The notes beneath the pieces are model-generated. The model saw only the letters and a program-made list of their open reading frames with translations, searched no databases and had not been told where the DNA came from. This document shows positions 8,508 to 17,502 of a stretch of 64,000 bases of DNA, one piece after another; positions within the stretch are counted from its first letter, which is position 1; every line of letters begins with the position of its first letter. The stretch is from Pseudomaricurvus sp033283175 (GTDB lineage: Bacteria > Pseudomonadota > Gammaproteobacteria > Pseudomonadales > Cellvibrionaceae): positions 1,426,001-1,490,000 of the forward strand of contig JAWMQM010000001.1 of the NCBI GenBank assembly GCA_033283175.1. The letters are read 5' to 3'. Position numbers and translations under genes: made by a program.

Positions 8508-9689
8508 ATGGATACGGATCCCTGCGCTGGCCTGTCGCCAGCCCATTACACCATTCCCCTGTTGTTATCCCTGCCCGGTTTCGGGCCGGCCAGCTACTGG
8601 CGCCTGTATGAGGCCGGTGTGGATGTGGCCACCTTCTGGCAGCAGCCTCCTCCCTGCTGGTTGCCACTGGTTCCGGCCGCTGCCCGTGATCCCCTGTTGC
8701 GGCTGCACGCGGAAGGCGACAGCGGCTCCCTCTGGCAGGCCAACTGGCAAACCCATCGCCATTTATTGCAGCAGGGGTACAGCTGGCTGTTGCACAGTGA
8801 CCCTGCCTACCCGGAGCTGTTAAGGCACATAGGCCAACCGCCGCCACTGCTCTACCTGCGGGGCAATGCGGCGCTGCTGGACTCACCGCAAGTGGCCTTT
8901 GTTGGCAGCCGCCGAGCCAGTCGGGCAGGGCTGCACAACAGCCAGGAGTTTGCCCGCTATCTGGCGGGCGTGGGCCTGACCATCACCAGCGGTCTGGCGT
9001 TGGGTGTGGATGCCGCCGCCCATCGTGGCGCACTGGCGGCCGATGGGGCCACGGTGGCTGTGCTGGGGACCGGCATCGACCGTATCTATCCGCGCAGTCA
9101 CCAGTCACTGGCGGAGGAGATCGCAGCGGCGGGCGGCCTGCTGGTCAGCGAGTTTGCCCCCGGCACGGCGCCCCACGCCGGCAATTTTCCCCGTCGCAAC
9201 CGGGTGGTGAGTGGCTTAAGCCTGGGAGTGCTGGTGGTGGAGGCGGCACTGCAAAGCGGCTCCCTGATCACGGCCCGGCTGGCAGCGGAGCAGAATCGTG
9301 AGGTGTTTGCCATACCCGGCTCGATCCACAATCCGCTCAGCCGGGGCTGCCACGCGTTGATCCGAGACGGCGCCACCCTGGTGGAAACCGCCCTGGATAT
9401 CGCCCGCGAATTGGGTGGTGGGTTGCCGGCTGTGCAGCCGGCGGAGCGTATCGGGGCAGTGGCGCCTGAGGTGAGGACAGCGGTCGTTGCCGGGCTGACA
9501 ACAGCAGAGCAACAGGTGTGGCAACTGCTGGGGGAGGAGCCGCGCAGCCTGGATGAGCTGGCCGCGGCACAGCCGTTACCGGTGGCGGAGTTGCTGGGCA
9601 TACTGATGGGGCTGGAGCTTCGCGGCCTGGTGGTGCAGGAGGCCGGCTGCGCCTGTCGCGCTCCCGGTGTCGCCCTGGTGGATCGCTGA
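8508..9689 (+). CDS. dprA: DNA processing protein DprA (Smf)
   Basis: 393 residues from the ATG at 8508; a CCGGAG element seven bases upstream supports this over the longer frame starting at 8454, which lies in a GC hairpin. DprA binds single-stranded DNA and loads RecA during transformation. A variable N-terminal region is followed by the Rossmann-like DprA domain (about 95-300) with FVGSRRASRAG, TSGLALGVDAAAH, VAVLGTGIDRIYP, FPRRNRVVSGLS and SLITARLAAEQNREVFAIPG. A C-terminal winged-helix-like segment ends the protein. It is followed by tsaC, as in Pseudomonas. Confidence 0.93.
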   Translation: MDTDPCAGLSPAHYTIPLLLSLPGFGPASYWRLYEAGVDVATFWQQPPPCWLPLVPAAARDPLLRLHAEGDSGSLWQANWQTHRHLLQQGYSWLLHSDPAYPELLRHIGQPPPLLYLRGNAALLDSPQVAFVGSRRASRAGLHNSQEFARYLAGVGLTITSGLALGVDAAAHRGALAADGATVAVLGTGIDRIYPRSHQSLAEEIAAAGGLLVSEFAPGTAPHAGNFPRRNRVVSGLSLGVLVVEAALQSGSLITARLAAEQNREVFAIPGSIHNPLSRGCHALIRDGATLVETALDIARELGGGLPAVQPAERIGAVAPEVRTAVVAGLTTAEQQVWQLLGEEPRSLDELAAAQPLPVAELLGILMGLELRGLVVQEAGCACRAPGVALVDR

Positions 9690-9784
9690 CGCGCAGCAGG
9701 CCTGCGACTTGTGCTGCCGGAAGGCTTGGGGTAATTTGCCTCGCTTTACTGCCCCGCGCAGTGGTTACCCCAATTTGATACTGC

Positions 9785-10366
9785 ATGAGTTACCGCATGG
9801 ACTGGTCCCGCCATCCCCGTATTCAACGCGCCGCCGATCTGCTCTGGAGCGGTGCTGTCATCGCTTATCCCACCGAAGCCGTGTGGGGCCTGGGCTGCGC
9901 CCCTTTCGATGAGCAGGCGGTCTACCGGCTGCTGGCGCTGAAGAAGCGCGACTACGAAAAAGGCCTCATCCTGGTGGCGGCGGATATCAACCAGTTTGCC
10001 GATATTCTTGAGCCACTGACGGATGCACAGCGGCAAACCCTGAGTGCCAGCTGGCCCGGCCCCAACACCTGGCTGGTGCCGGATCCGGAAAACCTGGTGC
10101 CGGAGTGGATCAAGGGGCAGTACCAGAGCGTCGCCCTGCGGGTATCCGCCCATCCTCTGGTGGCGGGATTGTGCCGCGCCTTTGGTGGCCCCATCGTCTC
10201 CACCTCCGCCAACCCCCAGGGGCGTCAGCCGGCCTTGCAACAGTGGCAGGTGCACCGCTACTTTAAAGACAGCCTTGATGCTGTCACCCCGGGCGCGGTT
10301 GGCCACCAGGCCAAGCCCACCCAGATTCGCGACCTGGTCACCGGCCAGATTATTCGCGCCAGCTGA
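9785..10366 (+). CDS. tsaC: Threonylcarbamoyl-AMP synthase (YrdC/RimN)
   Basis: 193 residues (E. coli TsaC 190). It makes threonylcarbamoyl-adenylate from threonine, bicarbonate and ATP for the t6A37 modification of ANN-decoding tRNAs. The YrdC-fold signature is clear: GAVIAYPTEAVWGLGC near 23-38, KKRDYEKGLILVA near 53-65, WPGPNTWLVP, ALRVSAHP and GPIVSTSANPQG. The length is right for TsaC rather than the longer Sua5. An in-frame ATG at 9797 with a GAG eight bases upstream is an alternative start. It lies between dprA and hemF; the qor gene found between them in Pseudomonas is absent. Confidence 0.94.
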   Translation: MSYRMDWSRHPRIQRAADLLWSGAVIAYPTEAVWGLGCAPFDEQAVYRLLALKKRDYEKGLILVAADINQFADILEPLTDAQRQTLSASWPGPNTWLVPDPENLVPEWIKGQYQSVALRVSAHPLVAGLCRAFGGPIVSTSANPQGRQPALQQWQVHRYFKDSLDAVTPGAVGHQAKPTQIRDLVTGQIIRAS

Positions 10367-10439
10367 TCCCCTCACCGGGATCGTCGTACCGGGGCTTATT
10401 CATGCCCGGTAATAAAGTATCCAGACACAGGACAACGCT

Positions 10440-11348
10440 ATGAGCCAACCCGACAAGCACGCCGTGAAAGCGTACCTGCTGCAGCTGCAGGATCGCATCT
10501 GTGCCGACCTTGAGGCCGCCGATGGCAGTGGTCGCTTTCAGGAGGAGAGCTGGGAGCGGGAAGCCGGCGGCGGTGGTCGCTCGCGGGTGCTCACCGACGG
10601 CGCTGTGATCGAAAAGGGCGGGGTTAACTTCTCCCATGTGTTCGGTACCCAGATGCCGGCTTCGGCCACCGCCCACCGCCCGGAACTGGCGGGACGCTCG
10701 TTTGAGGCCATGGGAGTGTCGCTGGTGATTCATCCACAGAATCCCTACGTGCCCACCAGCCACGCCAACGTGCGCTTCTTTATCGCCGAGAAAGAGGGTG
10801 AGGAGCCGGTATGGTGGTTTGGTGGTGGTTACGACCTGACGCCTTACTACGGCAACATGGAAGATTGCCAGCACTGGCACCGCACCGCCAAAGTCGCCTG
10901 TGATCCGTTCGGCGAGGCTATCTACCCCCGCTTTAAAAAGTGGTGCGATGAGTATTTCTACCTCAAGCACCGGGATGAACCCCGTGGTGTGGGCGGCCTC
11001 TTTTTTGATGATTTCAATGAGCTGGGTTTCGAACAGAGCTTCGCCTTTATGCGCGCCGTTGGCGACAGTTACACCCAGGCCTACTGCCCGATTGTCGAAC
11101 GCCGTAAGGGCATGGCCTGGGGTGAACGGGAACGTGACTTCCAGCTCTATCGCCGTGGCCGTTACGTGGAGTTCAACCTGGTGTTTGACCGCGGTACCTT
11201 GTTCGGACTGCAGACCGGTGGCCGCACCGAATCGATCCTGATGTCGTTGCCGCCGCTGGTGCGCTGGGAGTACAACTGGCATCCCGAGGCGGGCTCGCCC
11301 GAGGCCGAACTGTACGATATCTACCTGCAACCACAGGAGTGGGTGTAA
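10440..11348 (+). CDS. hemF: Oxygen-dependent coproporphyrinogen III oxidase
   Basis: 302 residues (E. coli HemF 299). It converts coproporphyrinogen III to protoporphyrinogen IX with O2 in heme synthesis. Characteristic blocks are GGGRSRVL, EKGGVNFSHV, HPQNPYVPTSHANVRFF, WWFGGGYDLTPYY, HRDEPRGVGGLFFDDF, RRKGMAWGERERDFQLYRRG and the C-terminal WEYNWHPE. The ATG at 10440 follows CAGGACAACGCT, and aroE starts four bases after its stop, so hemF-aroE is a transcriptional unit. Heme supply is consistent with the cytochrome c4 gene elsewhere in the window. Confidence 0.97.
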   Translation: MSQPDKHAVKAYLLQLQDRICADLEAADGSGRFQEESWEREAGGGGRSRVLTDGAVIEKGGVNFSHVFGTQMPASATAHRPELAGRSFEAMGVSLVIHPQNPYVPTSHANVRFFIAEKEGEEPVWWFGGGYDLTPYYGNMEDCQHWHRTAKVACDPFGEAIYPRFKKWCDEYFYLKHRDEPRGVGGLFFDDFNELGFEQSFAFMRAVGDSYTQAYCPIVERRKGMAWGERERDFQLYRRGRYVEFNLVFDRGTLFGLQTGGRTESILMSLPPLVRWEYNWHPEAGSPEAELYDIYLQPQEWV

Positions 11349-11351
11349 GCG

Positions 11352-12179
11352 ATGGATCAGTACCGTGTGTTTGGCAATCCCATCGCCCAATCGAAATCGC
11401 CGGAGATTCATCGCCGCTTTGCCGAGCAGACGGGTGAGGCTCTGCACTACGATAAACAGCTGGTGGAGCTGGATGGTTTTGCCGCTGCGGTGCAGCGTTT
11501 TTTTGCCGACGGTGGCAAGGGCCTGAACATCACCGTGCCGTTCAAGCTGGAGGCCTTCGAACTGGCGGACCAGCTGACCGAGCGGGCCCGCAACGCCGGC
11601 GCGGTGAATACCCTGATGCGCCTGCCCGGTGGTGAGTTGCTGGGTGACAACACCGATGGCCAGGGTATGGTCAGCGATATCGTTGAGCGCCTGGGCTGGA
11701 CCCTGCACAACAAACGCGTGCTGCTGCTGGGGGCCGGTGGTGCGGTCCGTGGCGTGCTGCAGCCGCTGCTGGAGCAGCAGCCCTCACAACTGGTGGTGGC
11801 CAACCGCACCCTGAGTCGCGCCGAAACCCTGGCCCGGGAATTTACCACCTACGGTGAGATCAGCGCCTGCAGTTTTGCCGATCTCGACGGTCAACAATTT
11901 GATGTGGTGATCAACGGCACCTCCGCCAGTCTCAGCGGCGACCTGCCACCACTGCCGCAATCCCTGCTTGCCAGTGGTGCCTGTTGTTACGACATGATGT
12001 ACGGCGCAGAACCCACCGTGTTTTTACGCTGGGCGCAGGCACAGGGCGCTGCCGGTATTGCAGACGGACTCGGTATGCTGGTGGGTCAGGCTGCGGAATC
12101 TTTTGCGCTCTGGCGCGGTATCAGACCGGACATCGCACCGGTCATCCATGCGTTGCGCGCAGCACTGGCCTCTGCCTGA
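11352..12179 (+). CDS. aroE: Shikimate dehydrogenase (NADP+)
   Basis: 275 residues (E. coli AroE 272). It reduces 3-dehydroshikimate to shikimate with NADPH in the chorismate pathway. The shikimate-binding NP-SKSP segment is at 9-16. The catalytic K65 is in NITVPFK and D102 in GDNTDG. The NADP Rossmann loop GAGGAVRG is near 128-135 with basic residues in NRTLSRAE for the 2'-phosphate. It starts four bases after hemF, as in Pseudomonas. Confidence 0.96.
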   Translation: MDQYRVFGNPIAQSKSPEIHRRFAEQTGEALHYDKQLVELDGFAAAVQRFFADGGKGLNITVPFKLEAFELADQLTERARNAGAVNTLMRLPGGELLGDNTDGQGMVSDIVERLGWTLHNKRVLLLGAGGAVRGVLQPLLEQQPSQLVVANRTLSRAETLAREFTTYGEISACSFADLDGQQFDVVINGTSASLSGDLPPLPQSLLASGACCYDMMYGAEPTVFLRWAQAQGAAGIADGLGMLVGQAAESFALWRGIRPDIAPVIHALRAALASA

Positions 12180-12217
12180 GGCTGCGCCCGTTTGTCACGT
12201 GATTAATCCTTCCGTAT

Positions 12218-12259
12218 TTGATCTATATCCAATGTAGGGTGTGACCTCGCTCGTATACT
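12218..12259 (+). promoter_or_regulatory. Putative Fnr/Anr box and -10 element for the hemerythrin pair
   Basis: TTGATCTATATCCA at 12218-12231 matches the Fnr/Anr consensus TTGAT-N4-ATCAA at nine of ten defined positions. A TATACT -10 hexamer follows at 12254-12259. Taking the start seven bases after the hexamer (about 12266), the box is centred near -41.5, the class II activator position, where it would replace a -35 element. The leader to the first hemerythrin ATG would be about 30 bases. Confidence 0.55.
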
Positions 12260-12296
12260 GGCCACAAAAAGGCAGGTATTAAAAGAGGCACACACC

Positions 12297-12749
12297 ATGA
12301 CATTACGTTGGGGACCGGAACTGGAAATCGGAATCTCAGTAATCGACAGCCAGCACGAGCGCATTGTTGAGTACATCAACAAGGCCGAGCACTCCCATCA
12401 GCATCACAGCCAGGATGAGTTGCTGGAAGTGTTGGATGAGCTGGTAGATTACACCCTGTCGCACTTCGCCTTCGAAGAGACGCTCATGGAAGAAGCAGGA
12501 TATCCGTTCTGCAAAGCACATAAAAAAGTTCACGCACTCTTCACCCGTCGGGTCACCGGTTACTATGACCGTGCCAAGGCCGGCGAAGATGTGACAGAGG
12601 AGCTCATGCACACACTGAAATCGTGGCTGGTTAACCACATCAAACACGATGATCGCGATTACAGCGGTGCAGTACGCGCCAATATGAATGAAGCTACCAA
12701 GCGCGCCAAGGCTCGCAAGGGTGGTTGGATGACGCGACTGTTTGGCTGA
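12297..12749 (+). CDS. Bacteriohemerythrin, first of a tandem pair
   Basis: 150 residues, a single hemerythrin four-helix domain with an oxo-bridged di-iron site that binds O2. The ligand pattern is complete by eye: H20 in DSQHER, H56 and E60 in HFAFEE, H75 and H79 in HKKVH, H114 and D119 in HIKHDD. The WSPxx-like N-terminal strand appears as RWGPELEIGI. There is no fused methyl-accepting or signalling domain, so it is a stand-alone cytoplasmic protein, probably an O2 store, carrier or sensor. The C-terminal tail is basic (KRAKARKGG). A paralogue follows after 49 bases. Confidence 0.9.
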   Translation: MTLRWGPELEIGISVIDSQHERIVEYINKAEHSHQHHSQDELLEVLDELVDYTLSHFAFEETLMEEAGYPFCKAHKKVHALFTRRVTGYYDRAKAGEDVTEELMHTLKSWLVNHIKHDDRDYSGAVRANMNEATKRAKARKGGWMTRLFG

Positions 12750-12798
12750 GTTCCCGTGTACAACAAGATAATGAACCACAACGGGTCAGGAGCGGCAC

Positions 12799-13260
12799 AT
12801 GGCTAAATTGATTTGGTCTCCGAACTATGCAATCGGCATCGATGTGATCGATCGCCAGCATCAGAGAATTCTCGACTATATCAACCAGGTCTACGATGCA
12901 CGGGCCGAGAATAACAGTCACGACATTCTCCAGGATGTGCTCAATAACCTGGTGGACTACACCTACTCCCACTTCGAGTTTGAAGAAGCGTTGATGGAGG
13001 AGGCGGAGTACGAGGAGTTGGCAGAACACAAGTTGACCCACAAGGACTTCTGCCACCTGATCAACAAGCTCAAGCAGCGTTTTGATCACGGTGAAGCGGT
13101 GGCAGAAGAGCTGGCTGACATGCTGCAGAAGTGGCTGTTGAAGCACATCATGACCGATGACCGCAGTTACGCCGCGGTGGTCAAATCGCGCATCCTGCAT
13201 GGCGAGGGTGAGCCTCATCGTAACTGGGTGCAGAATGCTATCTCGCGTTATTTTCAGTAA
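12799..13260 (+). CDS. Bacteriohemerythrin, second of a tandem pair
   Basis: 153 residues, paralogous to the preceding gene, with the same ligand set: H in DRQHQR (about 21), HFEFEE (about 58-63), HKLTH (about 77-81) and HIMTDD (about 115-120). The N-terminus LIWSPNYAIGIDVIDRQH is closer to typical bacteriohemerythrins than the first copy. GTCAGGAG lies upstream of the ATG. The two copies share the domain but differ in the loop sequences and in the C-terminal extension (NWVQNAISRYFQ here), so they may have diverged in partner or affinity. They are probably co-transcribed. Confidence 0.9.
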   Translation: MAKLIWSPNYAIGIDVIDRQHQRILDYINQVYDARAENNSHDILQDVLNNLVDYTYSHFEFEEALMEEAEYEELAEHKLTHKDFCHLINKLKQRFDHGEAVAEELADMLQKWLLKHIMTDDRSYAAVVKSRILHGEGEPHRNWVQNAISRYFQ

Positions 13261-13531
13261 CGCCGGTTGTACCCTGTTCCCGGGCAGGAATGTCCCGGGT
13301 GTGTGGCAGGTGATATACGGCCTGTCAGCTGTGCGACGGCTGTGACTGGTCGCGCATCAATACCTGTGCATGGATTGCTATAGCGAACAGTCCGGATGCT
13401 GAACGATTTCGTAATCCCGCTGGTGGTGTGTCTGTGGGTATCACCGGGTGCTTTTCAATGCCGGATCCTGAGCGGACGGTTGACGATGGCCGGACTCGCG
13501 TTGCTGCAACACGAGCCGGGCGGTGGCGAAC
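13261..13531. other. Intergenic stretch between convergent genes
   Basis: 271 bases between the second hemerythrin (plus) and the carbonic anhydrase (minus). The only structure seen is a hairpin formed by two CCCGGG copies at 13279-13284 and 13294-13299 with a nine-base loop, soon after the hemerythrin stop. It could end that transcript but has no T-run. No open frame, RNA gene or repeat is supported in the remainder. Confidence 0.4.
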
Positions 13532-14074
13532 TCAGGCCTGCTCCGCCATGTACTGGTTCTTCAGCTTGACGTAATTGTTGGAGGAGTAGGCGAAGTACTC
13601 CTTCTCCGCCTGGGTCAGCGGGCGCGCCTGTTTGCAGGGTGAGCCCATATAGAGAAAACCACTCTCCAGCCGTTTGCCCGGTGGTACCAGACTGCCGGCA
13701 CCGATCACCACGTCGTCCTCCACCACCGCACCATCCAGCACAATGGCGCCCATGCCCACCAACACCCGGTCGCCGATGGTGCAGCCGTGCAGCGTAGCAC
13801 TGTGACCGATGGTGACATCATCGCCGATTACCAATGGCCAGCCGGCCGGGTTGCGCTCACTCTTGTGGGTGACATGCAGCACGGTGCCGTCCTGAATGCT
13901 GGTGCGCTTACCGATACGCATGCTGTTGACGTCACCGCGGGCGGCAACAAAGGGCCACACCGAACTGTCGGCGCCGATGTGAATATCGCCGATCAGGCGG
14001 GCGCAGGGGTCCACCCAGGTGGTGGCGTCGATGGTGGGGCTGATGCCGTTGAACGGGGCCAGGGCGGTGCTCAT
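13532..14074 (-). CDS. Gamma-class carbonic anhydrase family protein (YrdA-like)
   Basis: 180 residues from the ATG at 14074, which has an AGGAG element five bases upstream; the longer frame to 14122 is not conserved-looking. Hexapeptide repeats of a left-handed beta-helix run through most of the length (IGADSSVWPF, MRIGKRTSI, IGDDVTIGHSATL, IGDRVLVGMGAIV). Candidate zinc ligands are H67/H70 in LHVTH, H91 in IGHSA and H96. The family is named for carbonic anhydrase, but many YrdA-type members have no proven activity. It is divergent from prlC, as in Pseudomonas. Confidence 0.9.
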   Translation of the reverse strand: MSTALAPFNGISPTIDATTWVDPCARLIGDIHIGADSSVWPFVAARGDVNSMRIGKRTSIQDGTVLHVTHKSERNPAGWPLVIGDDVTIGHSATLHGCTIGDRVLVGMGAIVLDGAVVEDDVVIGAGSLVPPGKRLESGFLYMGSPCKQARPLTQAEKEYFAYSSNNYVKLKNQYMAEQA

Positions 14075-14230
14075 GACACTCTCCTTTCTATTCATGCTTG
14101 CGGTTGCCGCGCACTCTATCACAGCTGGTGTGGGCCGGCAGCGGCGTTGGCGCCACAGGCGTCATACACAGTGCACTCATCAGGTGTATCATAGGGCGCT
14201 AGTGTCGCTAACCAGAGGTTGATTTGCACC

Positions 14231-16270
14231 ATGTCCAATCCGCTGTTGGAAAACCCCGTACTGCCCACCTTCTCCGCCATCGAGGCCGCACATGTGGAGC
14301 CTGCCATTGATGAGCTGCTGCAGCGCTGCCGCAGCAATCTGCGCCAGGTACTGGACGGGGTCAAGCAGGGGCCTGTGAGCTGGGAGAGGCTGGTGGCGCC
14401 GCTGGAGGAGCAGGACGATATTCTCAACAAGGCCTGGTCGCCGGTATCGCACCTGAATTCGGTGAAAAACAGCGAATCCCTGCGGGCAGCCTACACCAGC
14501 ACGCTTTCCAAACTCACTGCCTATGGCACCGAGGTGGGGCAGAACAGTGAGCTGTGCGAGGCCTACAAAGCCCTGGTGGCGAGTCCCGCTTACGAACAGC
14601 TAAGCCAGCCCCGCAAAGCCATGCTGGAACACGCCCTGCGGGATTTCCACCTGGCGGGGGTGGACCTGCCGGCGGACAAGAAGAAGCAGGCGGCGGATCT
14701 GCAACAGCGTCTATCCGAGCTCAACACCCGCTTTGCCAACAATGTACTCGATGCAACCCAGGGGTGGTTCAAGCAGATCACCGACGAGGCACAGTTGCAG
14801 GGTCTGCCGGACACGGCCCGCAGCCTGGCTCGCCAGGCCGCGCAGCAGCGGGAGCTGGACGGATGGGTCTTCACCCTGGATATCCCTTCCTATCTCGCGG
14901 TGGTAACCCACGCCGATGATCGCAGCCTGCGGGAAGAGCTCTACACGGCTTACGCCACCCGCGCCTCGGAGCTGGGCCCCAATGCCGGCCAGTGGGATAA
15001 CGGCCCGCTGATGGCCGAGATTCTGCAGCTGCGCCACCAGTTGGCCAACCTGCTGGGCTTTGATGACTACGCGGCACTGTCGCTGGCCACCAAAATGGCA
15101 GAGAGCCGTGCCCAGGTGGAGGAGTTTCTGCTGGATCTGGCACAGAAAAGCCGTGCCATGGCGGAGCAGGACCTGCAGGAGCTGCGCGACTTTGCCCGCG
15201 AGCAGGATGGCGTGGATGAGTTGCAGGCGTGGGACCAGGCCTACTACAGCGAGAAGCTGAAGCTGCAGAAGTTCTCCATTTCACAGGAACAGTTACGTCC
15301 CTACTTCCCGGCCCCGAAAGTGGTGGCTGGCATGTTTGCCATTGTGGAGCGACTGTTTGATGTGCAGCTGCGGGAAGCCAGCGCCGATGTCTGGCACCCG
15401 GATGTGAAGTACTACGAACTGCAACAGGGCGGCGAGGTGATTGCCGGCTTCTATCTTGACCTGTACGCGCGCGCCAACAAGCGCGGCGGGGCCTGGATGG
15501 ATGTGTGTCGCACCCGTCGTGTCGCTGCCGATGGCCTGCAGTTACCCATTGCCTACCTGACCTGCAACTTTACCCCGGCGGTGGGTGACACGCCGGCGCT
15601 GCTGACCCACGACGAAGTGACCACGCTGTTTCATGAGTTTGGTCACGGCCTGCACCATATGCTGACCAGCATCGATGTTGCGGCGGTCAGTGGTATCAGC
15701 GGTGTGGCCTGGGATGCGGTGGAATTGCCCAGCCAGTTTCTGGAGAACTGGTGCTGGCAGGAAGAAGCCATTGCGCTGATTTCCGGTCACTACCAAAGTG
15801 GGGAGCCGTTGCCGCAGGCGTTGCTCGATAATTTGCTGGCGGCAAAAAACTTCCAGTCGGCGTTGCAGATGCTGCGCCAGATTGAGTTTGCCGTATTCGA
15901 TCTGCGCCTGCACGGTACCTATAACCCGCAGCAACCGCAGCCGGTGCTGGAGGTGTTGCAGCAGGTACGCGATGCGGTAGCGGTGATCCATCCGCCGGCC
16001 TTTAACCGCTTCCCCAACAGCTTTACCCACATTTTTGCCGGCGGTTATGCGGCGGGCTACTACAGTTACAAATGGGCGGAAGTGCTGTCTGCTGATGCGT
16101 TCTCCCGTTTTGAGGAAGAGGGCATCTTTAATGCCCGGGTGGGCGCTGATTTCCGTCAGCAGATTCTGGAGCGCGGCGGTTCCGCCGCAGCCATGGAGTT
16201 GTTCAAGGCATTCCGCGGCCGTGAACCCAGTGTTGATGCGTTACTGCGTCACAGTGGTATTGCGGCCTGA
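14231..16270 (+). CDS. prlC: Oligopeptidase A (M3 metallopeptidase)
   Basis: 679 residues from the ATG at 14231 (E. coli PrlC/OpdA 680). A TTG at 14219 would add four residues but lacks support. It is a cytoplasmic zinc endopeptidase that degrades short peptides, including cleaved signal peptides. The M3 motif HEFGH is at 468-472 (zinc ligands H468 and H472, catalytic E469); the third ligand glutamate lies in the following helix around WDAVELPSQ. The C-terminal YAAGYYSYKWAEVLSADAF block is typical. yheV follows 17 bases later. Confidence 0.95.
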   Translation: MSNPLLENPVLPTFSAIEAAHVEPAIDELLQRCRSNLRQVLDGVKQGPVSWERLVAPLEEQDDILNKAWSPVSHLNSVKNSESLRAAYTSTLSKLTAYGTEVGQNSELCEAYKALVASPAYEQLSQPRKAMLEHALRDFHLAGVDLPADKKKQAADLQQRLSELNTRFANNVLDATQGWFKQITDEAQLQGLPDTARSLARQAAQQRELDGWVFTLDIPSYLAVVTHADDRSLREELYTAYATRASELGPNAGQWDNGPLMAEILQLRHQLANLLGFDDYAALSLATKMAESRAQVEEFLLDLAQKSRAMAEQDLQELRDFAREQDGVDELQAWDQAYYSEKLKLQKFSISQEQLRPYFPAPKVVAGMFAIVERLFDVQLREASADVWHPDVKYYELQQGGEVIAGFYLDLYARANKRGGAWMDVCRTRRVAADGLQLPIAYLTCNFTPAVGDTPALLTHDEVTTLFHEFGHGLHHMLTSIDVAAVSGISGVAWDAVELPSQFLENWCWQEEAIALISGHYQSGEPLPQALLDNLLAAKNFQSALQMLRQIEFAVFDLRLHGTYNPQQPQPVLEVLQQVRDAVAVIHPPAFNRFPNSFTHIFAGGYAAGYYSYKWAEVLSADAFSRFEEEGIFNARVGADFRQQILERGGSAAAMELFKAFRGREPSVDALLRHSGIAA

Positions 16271-16287
16271 ATTATTGGGTGAGAGTG

Positions 16288-16533
16288 ATGAGTCAGGATA
16301 TTAAAAAGCGTTTTATTGCCGGTGCGGTATGCCCGAAATGTTCGGCCATGGATACGGTACGAGTCTACAACCTGGAAGGTAAGGATTACCGCGAATGTGT
16401 GGCCTGTGGCTACAGCGATGAGATGCATTTCCAGCCGCAGGTGCGCGAGCTGGAGACGCGGGTGAATACGTCCGAGGAAGAGAAAAAGTCGGAAGTGCAG
16501 GTGTTGGTGTTTCCGCCGCCGGAGAAAAAATAG
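16288..16533 (+). CDS. yheV: YheV-like putative zinc-ribbon protein
   Basis: 81 residues from the ATG at 16288; a GTG nine bases earlier is possible. Two CXXC pairs, CPKC (near 16-19) and CVAC (near 38-41), form a zinc ribbon, followed by an acidic and charged tail. It matches the YheV family (DUF2387), which lies directly after prlC in many gammaproteobacteria. The role is unknown. A rho-independent terminator follows 34 bases after the stop, so the prlC-yheV unit ends here. Confidence 0.85.
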   Translation: MSQDIKKRFIAGAVCPKCSAMDTVRVYNLEGKDYRECVACGYSDEMHFQPQVRELETRVNTSEEEKKSEVQVLVFPPPEKK

Positions 16534-16566
16534 GCCCACAGGTTAAATGTATTGGGCGTAAAAAGG

Positions 16567-16589
16567 CCGCGCAACAGCGCGGTTTTTTT
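16567..16589 (+). terminator. Rho-independent terminator of prlC-yheV
   Basis: Stem CCGCGC (16567-16572), loop AACA, stem GCGCGG (16577-16582), then seven T residues. Location is 34 bases after the yheV stop. Confidence 0.9.
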
Positions 16590-16606
16590 GTGTGCCGCTG
16601 TTACGT

Positions 16607-17332
16607 TTAATGGTGGCGTGGCGGAGCATCACGGGAGTTTGGCTTACCGAAATCGAGACCGATATCCAACTGCTCGGTCAGGCAGGGCCACTCGTTTAAC
16701 TGCATGGCCCACTCTGCGGACTGGCACTGTTGCAGAAAGGCATGGAAGGCGTCGCTCTGGAACAGACGCTCTTTCTGAATGGCAGTGTCCACCGAAAACT
16801 GCACCACCTGATCCAGCTTGTTGGCAAAGCGGTCGCCGAGCAGGTGGTGCACGATCAGGTTGGCGCGGGTCATGTCCATGGGCAGCAGCGGCGCGCCGGC
16901 GTGGGCAATAAAACGATCATTGATCTCCTCCATCAGCCGGTGCGCCAGGTAAGCTTCGTCCAGCAGCGCCTGCAACCCATGATGACCATCGATCACCTCC
17001 GGCGGACTGAGGAAGTAGTCGCTGGCGATGGTGAGAAAGTGTTCGGCGTAGGCGAATACCCGGGCGCGCTCGGTGAGCAGGGAGATGGCCTCGATAAAGT
17101 CAGGGATGTGTTCGATATAGCGCAGCACAAACTGCATCAGCGCGGTGTTGGCTTCGGTTTCCGGCAGGCGGATAGCGGTGTGCAGGTAGGGCAGGCGCTG
17201 ACCCAACAGTGCCTGCAGTTGCCCACTGTGGGCTTCCTGATGGCGAGCGTTGGCAATGGTCGCGCGTATCGCGCGTACATCCCTCAGATCCATGTTGGCC
17301 GGTACCTGTGTCTTTTTACCCCTGGGTACCAC
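16607..17332 (-). CDS. Conserved-looking protein of unknown function
   Basis: 241 residues from a GTG at 17332; an ATG at 17293 (MDLRDVRAIRATIANAR) is an equally good start and neither has a clear ribosome-binding site. I do not recognise the family. It is cytoplasmic by appearance (no signal peptide or membrane segment), mostly helical, with a long middle part of charged helices and no cysteine-rich or nucleotide-binding motif. Codon use and GC content look like the flanking genes. It is convergent with yheV and lies downstream of the MATE gene on the same strand, separated by 170 bases. Function cannot be inferred from context. Confidence 0.7.
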   Translation of the reverse strand: MVPRGKKTQVPANMDLRDVRAIRATIANARHQEAHSGQLQALLGQRLPYLHTAIRLPETEANTALMQFVLRYIEHIPDFIEAISLLTERARVFAYAEHFLTIASDYFLSPPEVIDGHHGLQALLDEAYLAHRLMEEINDRFIAHAGAPLLPMDMTRANLIVHHLLGDRFANKLDQVVQFSVDTAIQKERLFQSDAFHAFLQQCQSAEWAMQLNEWPCLTEQLDIGLDFGKPNSRDAPPRHH

Positions 17333-17502
17333 GCAGGCGCAGTTGTCCGGTGTCGTGGAGCAGGGATCGGGTGGTCACTCTGATGTTGTGCGGAAGGCCC
17401 GGGTTCCACGACAGTACGTTGCCGTCGCGGGAATTGCACCCGGGTAATCGCCGTCTGCTCTTGAGCATGGACGCTAAATGGCAAATGCGCCAGTGAGGGG
17501 GA

